This document shows positions 1 through 6,697 of a stretch of 64,000 nt of DNA, in pieces. The translations under genes and the position numbers were made by a program. The number at the start of each line of letters is the position of its first letter. Within the stretch, counting starts at the first letter, position 1. Origin of the DNA: Bacteroidales bacterium (lineage in GTDB: Bacteria; Bacteroidota; Bacteroidia; Bacteroidales; UBA932); the NCBI GenBank assembly GCA_029098505.1, contig JAQXOE010000026.1:1-64000 (forward strand), read 5' to 3'. A model generated the notes under the pieces. The model was not told where the DNA came from. It made no database searches and was given only the letters and a program-made list of their open reading frames with translations.

Positions 1-1
1 A

Positions 2-118
2 TCAACGAACGCTTCCGCGGAATCCTTCAACTCCAAAATCAAGAACTTCCGTGCTCAACTAAGAGGTGTATCCGATGTCAAATACTTCCTCTTTAGACTT
101 CAGAATATCCATGCTTAA
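2..118 (+). CDS. C-terminal tail of an IS transposase (cut by window edge)
   Basis: The reading frame open from base 2 ends in TAA at 116-118 and encodes about 38 residues containing ASAESFNSKIKNFRAQLRG and ending FRLQNIHA. A conserved E-x-FN-x-KIK-x-FR core followed by a short F-rich tail is what I know from the end of ISL3/ISAon1-type DDE transposases of Bacteroidota, where the Glu is the last catalytic residue. Only the tail is visible, so I cannot tell an intact element from a remnant. No terminal inverted repeat or target duplication could be recognised between 119 and 170. It points toward the left edge, away from the ribosomal protein operon. Confidence 0.7.
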   Translation, partial: STNASAESFNSKIKNFRAQLRGVSDVKYFLFRLQNIHA

Positions 119-170
119 ACACATAGTTTTCCCCCTGACCCTGACGTTGCCACTCATAAAGCATACGAAA

Positions 171-200
171 AAGGAGGCTGACCATCAGGTCAGCCTCCTT
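171..200 (-). terminator. Intrinsic terminator of the rpsF-rpsR-rplI operon
   Basis: A perfect 13-bp stem (171-183 with 188-200) with a 4-base loop lies 22 bases past the rplI stop. On the minus strand it is followed by a run of five T. Its GGAGGCTGACC core resembles the hairpin at 25452-25497. Confidence 0.9.
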
Positions 201-222
201 AATCATATATCGTAAACAGAAC

Positions 223-669
223 TTACTCTGCTACTACTTCAAACTTGAGATCAGCGAACACGCCCTTGTAGCACTTAACCTTTGCGTCATATGTACCAAC
301 AGTCTCGATGTTCTCAGAAACGATGCATACGTTCTTCTTCTCAACCTCGAAACCAGCAGCTACGAGAGCATCAGTAATTTGTGCAGGGGTAACTGAACCG
401 TAGATCTTACCATTTTCATTGATCTTAACGGTAACCTTTACGAGTGAAGAAGCAATCTTTGCTGCATAAGCCTGAGCCTCAGCAACGTTCTTCGCCTCCT
501 TGTGAGCTCTCTGACGGATGGTCTCCTCGTGCTGCTTGATAGCTGAAGGTGTGCCGATAACAGCGAAACCCTGTGGTACGAGATAATTGAGAGCGTAACC
601 AGTCTTTACTTCTACGATTTCTCCGGCCTCGCCGAGATTCGCAACTTCTTTCTTCAAAATGATTTTCAT
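223..669 (-). CDS. rplI: 50S ribosomal protein L9
   Basis: Encodes 148 residues with the classic bL9 start MKIILKKEVANLGEAGE and the GYALNYLVPQGFAV stretch that forms the N-terminal RNA-binding domain. The long central helix (about residues 45-75) and C-terminal domain follow, and the length is normal. bL9 binds domain V of 23S rRNA near the L1 stalk and helps keep reading frame. It is the last gene of the rpsF-rpsR-rplI operon, 11 bases after rpsR, and is followed by a strong terminator. The ATG start fits the family N-terminus exactly. Confidence 0.98.
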   Translation of the reverse strand: MKIILKKEVANLGEAGEIVEVKTGYALNYLVPQGFAVIGTPSAIKQHEETIRQRAHKEAKNVAEAQAYAAKIASSLVKVTVKINENGKIYGSVTPAQITDALVAAGFEVEKKNVCIVSENIETVGTYDAKVKCYKGVFADLKFEVVAE

Positions 670-680
670 AATGCGCTCAA

Positions 681-959
681 TTATTTAAGGAGGTCAGTAA
701 CATAAGGGAGAAGAGCGATTGAACGGGCTCTCTTGATAGCCTGGGCAACCTTTCTCTGGAATTTGAGTGAAGTTCCGGTGATACGACGAGGGAGAATCTT
801 ACCCTGCTCGTTGAGGAATTTCTTAAGGAACTCAGGATCCTTGTAATCAACATACTTGATACCAGCCTTCTTGAAGCGGCAGTATTTCTTCTTGCGAACC
901 TCTACGGTAGGAGGGTTCAGATAACGGATACCATTATTCTGTTCTGATGTCTGTGCCAT
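681..959 (-). CDS. rpsR: 30S ribosomal protein S18
   Basis: Encodes 92 residues. The core [19 protein letters not shown], then [25 protein letters not shown] and [14 protein letters not shown] segments, are diagnostic of bS18, which binds 16S rRNA together with S6 in the platform of the 30S subunit. A roughly 20-residue polar N-terminal extension precedes the core, as is common in Bacteroidota. Only one cysteine (YCRF) is present, so this is the zinc-free form. It lies 18 bases downstream of rpsF and 11 bases upstream of rplI. No ssb or priB gene is inserted, unlike many Proteobacteria and Firmicutes. Confidence 0.98.
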   Translation of the reverse strand: MAQTSEQNNGIRYLNPPTVEVRKKKYCRFKKAGIKYVDYKDPEFLKKFLNEQGKILPRRITGTSLKFQRKVAQAIKRARSIALLPYVTDLLK

Positions 960-977
960 AGTTATTCCTCCTGTAGA

Positions 978-1361
978 TTACTCGTTAACGGTTTCTTCAG
1001 CCTTAGGAGCCTCTGCCTCAGCAGTCTTCTTGGCCTTGTTGTTTCTTCTCTTCTCAGCATAAGCTGCAGCGTTCTTGTCAAGAGCCACTGTGAGGTAACG
1101 GAGAATTCTCTCGTCACGACGGTACTGTGTCTCTAGCTTGCCGATGAACTCCGGCTGAGCCTTGAACTCAATCAGGTGATAAAAACCTGATGTCTTATGC
1201 TGGATTGGGTAAGCGAGCTGCTTGAGTCCCCAATCTTCTTCATACACTACCTCACCACCATTCTTTTCGATGAGAGATGTGTACTTGGCAACCGCTTCCT
1301 TCATCTGTGCATCAGACAAAACGGAAGTTGCAATGAAAACGGTTTCGTAAGATTTCAACAT
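978..1361 (-). CDS. rpsF: 30S ribosomal protein S6
   Basis: Encodes 127 residues: a ferredoxin-like bS6 fold ([51 protein letters not shown]) followed from about residue 100 by a charged Ala/Glu/Lys tail, a common bS6 feature. It pairs with S18 on the 30S platform. It heads the minus-strand operon rpsF-rpsR-rplI. A textbook Bacteroidota promoter lies upstream (1418-1448), and a small hairpin sits at the predicted 5' end of the message. Normal family length; the ATG matches the family start. Confidence 0.98.
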   Translation of the reverse strand: MLKSYETVFIATSVLSDAQMKEAVAKYTSLIEKNGGEVVYEEDWGLKQLAYPIQHKTSGFYHLIEFKAQPEFIGKLETQYRRDERILRYLTVALDKNAAAYAEKRRNNKAKKTAEAEAPKAEETVNE

Positions 1362-1394
1362 CTTGTTTTGATTATTAATAATGAATACTAAAAT

Positions 1395-1416
1395 AGGCCT
1401 TGTTTACACAAAGCCT
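1395..1416 (-). promoter_or_regulatory. Hairpin at the 5' end of the rpsF message
   Basis: Arms 1395-1403 and 1408-1416 pair over 9 positions with one mismatch around a GTAA loop when read on the minus strand. It lies directly after the -7 box, so it would form the very start of the transcript or overlap its first bases. S6:S18 complexes are known to autoregulate rpsF operons through leader RNAs in other bacteria. Whether this hairpin is such a site is only a guess. Confidence 0.4.
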
Positions 1417-1417
1417 A

Positions 1418-1448
1418 CAAAAGTAAGAATAATTTTTATCAAAACAAA
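1418..1448 (-). promoter_or_regulatory. Bacteroidota-type promoter of rpsF operon
   Basis: On the minus strand TTTG (1445-1448) is followed after 19 bases by TACTTTTG (1418-1425), matching the TTTG-N19-20-TAnnTTTG consensus of the Bacteroidota primary sigma factor. Spacing to the rpsF start leaves a leader of about 50 bases. Confidence 0.8.
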
Positions 1449-1465
1449 ATCTTTTTGTGCTTGTA

Positions 1466-3373
1466 TCAGATATTTACATCCTCAAGCTCCTCTTCCGAGC
1501 GCAGATTCTCGCGTATGAAGTTCTGTCTTTCTATGGTATTGTCTCCCATATAGAACTCCATAATGTCGGAAATTGACTCTTCCTCGGCCAGTTTTACAAG
1601 ATCCAGGCGCATATTTTCGCCTATGAAATCCACAAACTCGTTTGAAGAAATCTCACCCAAACCTTTGAATCGTGTTATCTCGACTCCGCTCTTCAGTTCT
1701 TTGATGGCTTTTTCCTTCTCTTCCTGAGAATAGCAATAGCGCGTAGCCTTCTTGTTCCTCACCCTGAAGAGAGGCGTCTGGAGTATGTGCACGTGTCCCC
1801 GGCGTATCAGTTCCGGGTAATATTTCATTATGAAGGTCAGCACCAGCATCCTGATGTGCATTCCGTCATCATCGGCATCGGTAGCGACGATGATATTGTT
1901 GTAGCGGAGATTCTCGATATCGTCCTCTACACCCAAGGCTGAAATCAGGAGGTTAAGTTCTTCGTTTTCAGCGACTTTCTTTCGACTTTCCTTGAAACAG
2001 TTGATGGGCTTTCCACGGAGGCTGAAGACAGCCTGGTTATTTGCATTGCGCACCTTGGTGATGGTTCCGCTCGCTGAATCTCCCTCGGTGATGAAGATGC
2101 TCGAACGCTCGATGTCATCGGCGGTCTTTTCGCTTACCTTATCGTTGAAGTGATAGCGGCAGTCTTTCAGCTTCCTGTTGTAGACATTGGCCCTCTTATT
2201 GCGCTCCCTCGTCTTTTTCTGGATGCTGGAAATCTCCTCGCGCTCCTTCTGCGATGCCTTGATCTTCTCCTCGATGATGGGCTGCAGTTCCTTATGGATG
2301 GTGAGGTAATTGTTCAGGTTCTTGGATACGAAGTCGTTCACGAAGCTGCGTATGGTAGGGCCGATATCGGTGGTGAAAGTGCCGTCTTCCGCCTTGACCA
2401 TCTTCTCCCACATATAGGTGGAGCCCAGTTTCGTCTTGGTCTGTCCCTCGAAATTCGGTTCCTGAATCTGTATGCTGATAGCTCCGACTATGCCCTGGCG
2501 GCAATCCTCGGGCGCGTAATTCTTCTTGAAGAATTCCTTTAGAGTTTTGGCAATGGCTTCGCGAAAGGCCGCGAGATGAGTACCTCCGTCTCGGGTGTTC
2601 TGGCCGTTCACGAAGGAGGAAATGTTCTCTCCGTATGCATTGCAATGGGACAGGACTATCTCAACATCTTCGCCCTCCAGGTGAATCGGAGCGTAAATCG
2701 GTGCGTCGGACAGGTTTTCATTGACGAGGTCGAGCAATCCGTTCTCGGATTTGTAAGATACTCCGTTCAATGTCAAGGTCAATCCCTTCTTCAAGTAGGA
2801 GTAGTTCTTCACCATAGTCTCGACGAAATCGAGATTATAGTTGAAGCCTGGGAACATCATATCATCAGGCTTGAACCTGACCAGGGTGCCGTTTTTCTCT
2901 TTGGTGGCCTCACGTCCACTCTCCTTCAGTTCGCCGCGCTCGAATCTCGCCCAGGAACATTCCCCATCCCTGTGTGAGCAGACATAGAAGTCTTCAGACA
3001 GCGCGTTGACGGCCTTGGTACCCACACCGTTGAGACCTACAGACTTCTTGAAGGCCTTGTCGTCGAATTTTCCTCCGGTGTTAAGTATGCTGGTGGCTTT
3101 GATTACCGAATCAAGCGGAATACCGCGTCCGAAATCCCTGACTGTTACCTCGTTGTTCTCTACATTGATGATAACCTGCTTGCCGAAGCCCATCGCAAAC
3201 TCGTCAATCGAGTTGTCCACGATTTCCTTCAGCAGGATATAGATACCGTCGCCGGGATTGTTACCATTGCCCTGGCGTCCTATATACATACCCGGGCGCA
3301 GCCTGATATGCTCAACGCCGTCTATGGTCTTGATATTGTCGTCGGTGTAGTTTACCGTTTGATTAACAGCCAT
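1466..3373 (-). CDS. parE: DNA topoisomerase IV subunit B
   Basis: Encodes 635 residues of a type IIA topoisomerase ATPase subunit. Visible are the GHKL ATPase motifs EIVDNSIDE (50-58), DFGRGIP (about 80-86) and GLNGVGTKAVNALS (113-126), and the TOPRIM signatures TEGDSASG (429-436) and DADDDGMH (499-506). It would supply ATP-driven strand passage with ParC to decatenate daughter chromosomes. I prefer ParE over GyrB because the N-terminus carries the GDGIYILLKEIVDNSIDE form and the protein is compact, as in Bacteroides ParE. parC is not adjacent. It has its own -7 box at 3410-3417 and stands between the ribosomal operon and a membrane protein gene on the same strand. Confidence 0.9.
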   Translation of the reverse strand: MAVNQTVNYTDDNIKTIDGVEHIRLRPGMYIGRQGNGNNPGDGIYILLKEIVDNSIDEFAMGFGKQVIINVENNEVTVRDFGRGIPLDSVIKATSILNTGGKFDDKAFKKSVGLNGVGTKAVNALSEDFYVCSHRDGECSWARFERGELKESGREATKEKNGTLVRFKPDDMMFPGFNYNLDFVETMVKNYSYLKKGLTLTLNGVSYKSENGLLDLVNENLSDAPIYAPIHLEGEDVEIVLSHCNAYGENISSFVNGQNTRDGGTHLAAFREAIAKTLKEFFKKNYAPEDCRQGIVGAISIQIQEPNFEGQTKTKLGSTYMWEKMVKAEDGTFTTDIGPTIRSFVNDFVSKNLNNYLTIHKELQPIIEEKIKASQKEREEISSIQKKTRERNKRANVYNRKLKDCRYHFNDKVSEKTADDIERSSIFITEGDSASGTITKVRNANNQAVFSLRGKPINCFKESRKKVAENEELNLLISALGVEDDIENLRYNNIIVATDADDDGMHIRMLVLTFIMKYYPELIRRGHVHILQTPLFRVRNKKATRYCYSQEEKEKAIKELKSGVEITRFKGLGEISSNEFVDFIGENMRLDLVKLAEEESISDIMEFYMGDNTIERQNFIRENLRSEEELEDVNI

Positions 3374-3409
3374 CTTTTCAAAACGCTATGCGATTGGCGC
3401 AAAAGCTTA

Positions 3410-3417
3410 CAAATATA
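3410..3417 (-). promoter_or_regulatory. -7 box for parE
   Basis: Minus-strand TATATTTG, 36 bases before the parE ATG. No convincing -33 TTTG at 19-21 bp, so this is a partial promoter match. Confidence 0.55.
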
Positions 3418-3427
3418 CGAAAAAATC

Positions 3428-4258
3428 CTAAAAGATTAGGGCAATGAGGCCTACTGCAATGCCCAAAATGAATTTGATGCCCTTGAGCCTGAAGAAATCC
3501 TTTTTGCTGGCGGCAATGAGGGGAAGCCCAGCGTGACCGTCCTGGGATACGCAGCTGGCAAGAAGTATAGGAAGAGGCAAAATGCCTGAAGCATAAAGGC
3601 TTACGAATACCATATGTGGCCCGGACTGGGGTATGCAACCAATCAGGGATGCCAGAATAATCATAGGTACGACATTGCCGCTCACCCAACTTTCGAGGTC
3701 GACCATCTGGTCAATGATTCCGATCAATGCCATCACGCCGAAGGTCCAGGCAAAGATTCTGACTCCGTGCTTCGCGGTGTGCAACAATTTATGCTTCAAC
3801 GATTTGTGCTCGGATATGTCTTCATCGCTGCAATCACATTCTGCAACATCGCGTGAGATGTAATCCTGATTGAAACGGTCATATATCAGTCCGGCGGCAA
3901 TGCCTGCAAGCAGAAGCCCTGCAAAGATGAGCAGCGCCTGTTTCGGGAAGGACGCCAGCATCACGAAAGCCTCGTCTCCGGTTGTGGCAATAGCCATTGC
4001 CAGAAGGGCTCCGAAACTGAACATCTTCTTGGAATACATCGAGACGGTGAAATAACCGCCCAGACAGCCCGGGACCGCTCCCAGTAGTGATGAGAGCAGT
4101 ACCTGTCCGGAAGTCTTCCTGTGCAGGAAGGAGAACATACGTCCCTTGGACGTGATATTGACAGCCTCGATGATGAACATCAGGGCTGTCACTGTCAATG
4201 TGAGTACTATCGACTCTTTCAGAACATCCGGGAGGAAGTCGAATTCAATCATCGGCAT
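3428..4258 (-). CDS. Polytopic membrane protein, putative metal exporter (ArsP_2/DUF2899-like)
   Basis: Encodes 276 residues in two blocks of hydrophobic segments separated by a charged loop (about 125-160, including CDCSDEDISEHKS). Two similar motifs, GAVPGCLGGYF near residue 60 and IGCIPQSGPHMVFVSLY near 205, suggest an internally duplicated carrier. This layout matches the family annotated as ten-TM heavy-metal exporter or putative manganese transporter; the substrate is not established. Its ATG overlaps the TGA of the preceding DUF1573 gene by one base (TGATG), so translation is probably coupled. A second ATG two codons later is an alternative start. The cysteine/acid/histidine-containing central loop could bind metal, but that is inference. 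Confidence 0.65.
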   Translation of the reverse strand: MPMIEFDFLPDVLKESIVLTLTVTALMFIIEAVNITSKGRMFSFLHRKTSGQVLLSSLLGAVPGCLGGYFTVSMYSKKMFSFGALLAMAIATTGDEAFVMLASFPKQALLIFAGLLLAGIAAGLIYDRFNQDYISRDVAECDCSDEDISEHKSLKHKLLHTAKHGVRIFAWTFGVMALIGIIDQMVDLESWVSGNVVPMIILASLIGCIPQSGPHMVFVSLYASGILPLPILLASCVSQDGHAGLPLIAASKKDFFRLKGIKFILGIAVGLIALIF

Positions 4259-5421
4259 CAGATGATTTCACCAACGAGTTGGAGTGTTATTACTGGCCTC
4301 AGAGGGGCATTCGTGTAGAGGTTAAGGACGATGATATGCTCTCCTGCAGGCATACCGTAGGTGTCGAGTTCCACGGTGACGTAGCCTTTCTTGCCAGCAG
4401 GAGCACAGTTAAGTTCCTTTACACTGACATTGTCGGCAGAAGAATCGAGCCTGTATAGCTTTGTGGCAGTCTTGCCGCTGTTGCTGTAGTTGAATGTGAT
4501 GGTCTTCTTGGTTCCGGCCTTCACTTTGCCGAAGTTTTCCGTGCTCTTGTTGAAGGTCAGGTTTGGTGCTTTATTGCCCTCGGTGGTCTCGAAATACCTT
4601 TCCTTGGTGGTGGCGACTATTCCGATTTCGTTTTTCCCCAGTCCGAGTCTGGTGTTGGGGGTGGTGTAGATGCCATTGCCCTCATCCTCCTTGGCCGGCA
4701 GTTTGCCCACGGCTTTGTATTCACGTCCGTCCACGACAGGCGTGGCGTAGTACCAGTTCCTTCCATATCTCGAATGGTCGGCAGTGATGGTTACTTCAAG
4801 TGTGGCTGTGCTCATCGCCGGAACGGGATTCGGATAGACAGCGAGCTTCATTCCATCGGATATGTTCTTGAATTTCAGGTCCATAGGCTGGACACCGTTG
4901 TTTGCAATAACGAAACTTACAGTCTTTGTGTCCCCGATGGAGAGATTGCCGGCATCGAATTCGAGCGTCTTTACTCCGAAATTGCCCAGCATCAGGCTGT
5001 ATCTTTCCTTCAGCGGCTTGGATACCTCGTGAACAGAGCCTCTGAGGTGGAGGACTACTGGTTTCTTGAGATCTGAAACATAGACGCTTACGGTCTTGTC
5101 GAATGGGTACGGGCCGTCTGAATTGTCATAAGTCGCCTTGACTTTTCCAGACTTCCCGGGCGCGATTGGTTCCTTGGTCCATTCAACGGCAGTGCAACCG
5201 CAGGACGACACTACATTGAGGATGATGATGGCCTTGTCGCTGACATTCTTGACAGTGAACTCGTGGCTGACCGCTCCGTCATTGACATAAATGTCACCGA
5301 AATCGTGGACGGTTTTGTCAAACTGTACCTTGCCTTCCACCACTGATTGGGCGAAGGAATTGAAACTGAATACTGTAAGGGCTGTCAGGACAGCACAGAT
5401 GGTTTTGAATAAGCTTTTCAT
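4258..5421 (-). CDS. Secreted DUF1573 (ASH-like) protein
   Basis: Encodes 387 residues from ATG 5421. Residues 1-24 (MKSLFKTICAVLTALTVFSF...) are a signal peptide ending near SFAQ. A DUF1573 immunoglobulin-like domain follows (VHDFGDIYVNDG, then SSCGCTAVEW, then PIAPGKSGKV), and a second related domain near the C-terminus (FGKVKAGTKKTITFNYSNSG). DUF1573 proteins are very common exported proteins of Bacteroidota with no firm function. A longer frame upstream would need a TTG start lying inside the -7 box, so I chose the ATG. It is coupled to the downstream exporter-like gene by a one-base overlap. Confidence 0.8.
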   Translation of the reverse strand: MKSLFKTICAVLTALTVFSFNSFAQSVVEGKVQFDKTVHDFGDIYVNDGAVSHEFTVKNVSDKAIIILNVVSSCGCTAVEWTKEPIAPGKSGKVKATYDNSDGPYPFDKTVSVYVSDLKKPVVLHLRGSVHEVSKPLKERYSLMLGNFGVKTLEFDAGNLSIGDTKTVSFVIANNGVQPMDLKFKNISDGMKLAVYPNPVPAMSTATLEVTITADHSRYGRNWYYATPVVDGREYKAVGKLPAKEDEGNGIYTTPNTRLGLGKNEIGIVATTKERYFETTEGNKAPNLTFNKSTENFGKVKAGTKKTITFNYSNSGKTATKLYRLDSSADNVSVKELNCAPAGKKGYVTVELDTYGMPAGEHIIVLNLYTNAPLRPVITLQLVGEII

Positions 5422-5425
5422 ACTG

Positions 5426-5433
5426 CAAATGTA
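5426..5433 (-). promoter_or_regulatory. -7 box very close to the DUF1573 start
   Basis: Minus-strand TACATTTG ends 5 bases before the ATG at 5421. With initiation 4-7 bases past the box, the mRNA would have almost no leader. No -33 TTTG is seen. Confidence 0.45.
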
Positions 5434-5454
5434 CAAACAAAAACCTTTCCATTA

Positions 5455-5486
5455 TTTGATTATTCGGAAATTTCGGTCTACATTTG
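5455..5486 (+). promoter_or_regulatory. Promoter of the ferredoxin gene
   Basis: TTTG (5455-5458), 20 bases, then TACATTTG (5479-5486): a near-ideal Bacteroidota promoter, leaving a leader of about 35-40 bases before the ATG at 5529. Confidence 0.8.
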
Positions 5487-5528
5487 TGCCGCCGAATATC
5501 GGTATTGTACAATAAAACCAATAAAATT

Positions 5529-5699
5529 ATGGCACACAAAATTTCACCTGATATCTGCGTAGCATGCGGTTCTTGCCAGGCAGAGTGCCCTCAGGGAGCT
5601 ATCAGCGAGGGCGATGTATATAGCATCAACCCTGATCTCTGCATTGACTGCGGAGCTTGCTCAGACGCTTGTCCTATGGGAGCTATCAGCGCAGAGTAA
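5529..5699 (+). CDS. 2[4Fe-4S] ferredoxin
   Basis: Encodes 56 residues with two CxxCxxCxxxCP clusters: Cys10, 13, 16, 20 and Cys38, 41, 44, 48. This is the bacterial clostridial-type ferredoxin, a soluble low-potential electron carrier of about 6 kDa. The start MAHKISPDICVACG is the family N-terminus; a longer frame upstream would begin inside the promoter. The plausible partner in this window is the pyruvate:ferredoxin oxidoreductase at 11878-15405. The gene is monocistronic, with a strong promoter and a terminator at 5725-5756. Confidence 0.95.
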   Translation: MAHKISPDICVACGSCQAECPQGAISEGDVYSINPDLCIDCGACSDACPMGAISAE

Positions 5700-5709
5700 T
5701 CAGCTGATA

Positions 5710-6168
5710 TCAGAAAAGTGACAGGACGGAGCCTTTTTCGGGTTCCGTCTTTTTTTGTTCTATCCTGATGCTGAGACCCCCATCCCTGTCGGCAATGTCT
5801 ATGTCCACAGCATCACTTCCTTCGGGAACCAGATGGACCCTGAACTCGTCACCCACTCCAATGTAGAGGTCGCGCTGCTTCTTTCCGCTGCCCCTGAGGG
5901 ACTCGGGCAAGCCGCCCCTGAATGCGTCTGAAGCCACGCGGTACCAATAGCATATCTGTTCAGCGTACTCCTTGAATTTCACGCCTTCCTCTGTCAGGCT
6001 CATTGAAGTTCTGGTTCTGTCCAGAAGTTTGGTCCCCAGGACTCTTTCCAATTCTGCAATATTTTGGCTTACAGCGGGTTGGCTAATACCAAGTTTCCTG
6101 GCTGCTTGGGTGAAACTATGTTCCTCCACAACAGCCAGGAATATGCTGATACGTGTATCCTCAAACAT
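5710..6168 (-). CDS. LysR-type winged-helix protein lacking the effector domain
   Basis: Encodes 152 residues. Residues 1-60 form a clear LysR HTH domain (FLAVVEEHSFTQAARKLGISQPAVSQNIAELERVLGTKLLDR) with the beginning of the linker helix. The usual 200-residue periplasmic-binding-like effector domain is absent. Instead there is a 70-residue tail with GVGDEFRVHLVP and a charged end. The stop is clean and there is no sign of a decayed second half downstream, because the next 10 bases lead into the convergent ferredoxin gene. So this looks like a stable short form rather than a fresh truncation. It follows the META-domain lipoprotein gene by 5 bases and is probably cotranscribed with it. Confidence 0.8.
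   Translation of the reverse strand: MFEDTRISIFLAVVEEHSFTQAARKLGISQPAVSQNIAELERVLGTKLLDRTRTSMSLTEEGVKFKEYAEQICYWYRVASDAFRGGLPESLRGSGKKQRDLYIGVGDEFRVHLVPEGSDAVDIDIADRDGGLSIRIEQKKTEPEKGSVLSLF
5725..5756 (+). terminator. Intrinsic terminator of the ferredoxin gene
   Basis: Arms 5725-5733 and 5741-5749 (9 bp, one G-T pair) are followed by seven T (5750-5756). It lies inside the last codons of the convergent LysR-like gene. Confidence 0.8.
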
Positions 6169-6173
6169 CAGAT

Positions 6174-6566
6174 TTACTTCTTCTCTGCCTTAATGAGCTT
6201 CTTTCCGTCCTTGTCAAAGAACACGATGGTATTGCCATCGATCTTGAAGCTGGCAATGGCATTGAAAGCCTCGATGAATTCGTCTTCGCGATACTCTTCA
6301 GGAACGAGCATTCTTGTCGAACCGCCTACTCCCATTTCAAGAGCTCCGTTCTTGCCTTCAGTGTAGTCTGCAAAGATGCTGTTTCCGCCTACGCTTGCAT
6401 TGCATCTTCCATCCTGGAAGAGGATGTATGCAGGCTTGTCACCAAGAGAAACATACTCTGTATCATTAAGTTCCACAATCTCGAAAGACTGATTGTCCAA
6501 TACGTTTGTAGCTGCTGTGCAAGACACCAGAATAGCAGCTGCGAGTGCAAAAATAATCTTCTTCAT
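6174..6566 (-). CDS. META/HslJ-like domain lipoprotein
   Basis: Encodes 130 residues from the ATG at 6566; an in-frame ATG five codons earlier (6581) is possible. MKKIIFALAAAILVSC is a lipoprotein signal with lipid-attachment Cys16. The rest has the META pattern: FEIVELNDTEY, then YILFQDGRCNASVGGNSIFADY (G-x-C-N core), then ALEMGVGGSTRM and a final IDGNTIVFFDKDGKKL strand pair. META proteins such as HslJ are small envelope proteins linked to stress and drug tolerance in E. coli; the role here is unknown. Transcribed from its own promoter (6646-6678), divergent from the M16 peptidase, and followed by the LysR-like gene. Confidence 0.8.
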   Translation of the reverse strand: MKKIIFALAAAILVSCTAATNVLDNQSFEIVELNDTEYVSLGDKPAYILFQDGRCNASVGGNSIFADYTEGKNGALEMGVGGSTRMLVPEEYREDEFIEAFNAIASFKIDGNTIVFFDKDGKKLIKAEKK

Positions 6567-6645
6567 AACGTCTTTTTTCATAATAAATACTTATACAAAA
6601 CGGCGCATATGCCTGTTCCTTGCATCATTTGATAAGAAATCTTTG

Positions 6646-6678
6646 CAAATTTACTCACTTTTGTCTATTTTTATCAAA
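6646..6678 (-). promoter_or_regulatory. Promoter of the META lipoprotein-LysR operon
   Basis: Minus-strand TTTG (6675-6678), 21 bases, then TAAATTTG (6646-6653). On the other strand the weaker TTTG (6628-6631) and CACTTTTG (6656-6663) could serve the divergent M16 peptidase, so the two promoters overlap. Confidence 0.65.
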
Positions 6679-6697
6679 TTGAAATAGAATTATTCTT

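Noticed and set aside
4258..5436. Longer DUF1573 frame starting at 5436
   Set aside because: It would use a TTG start within the -7 box; the ATG at 5421 begins a proper signal peptide.
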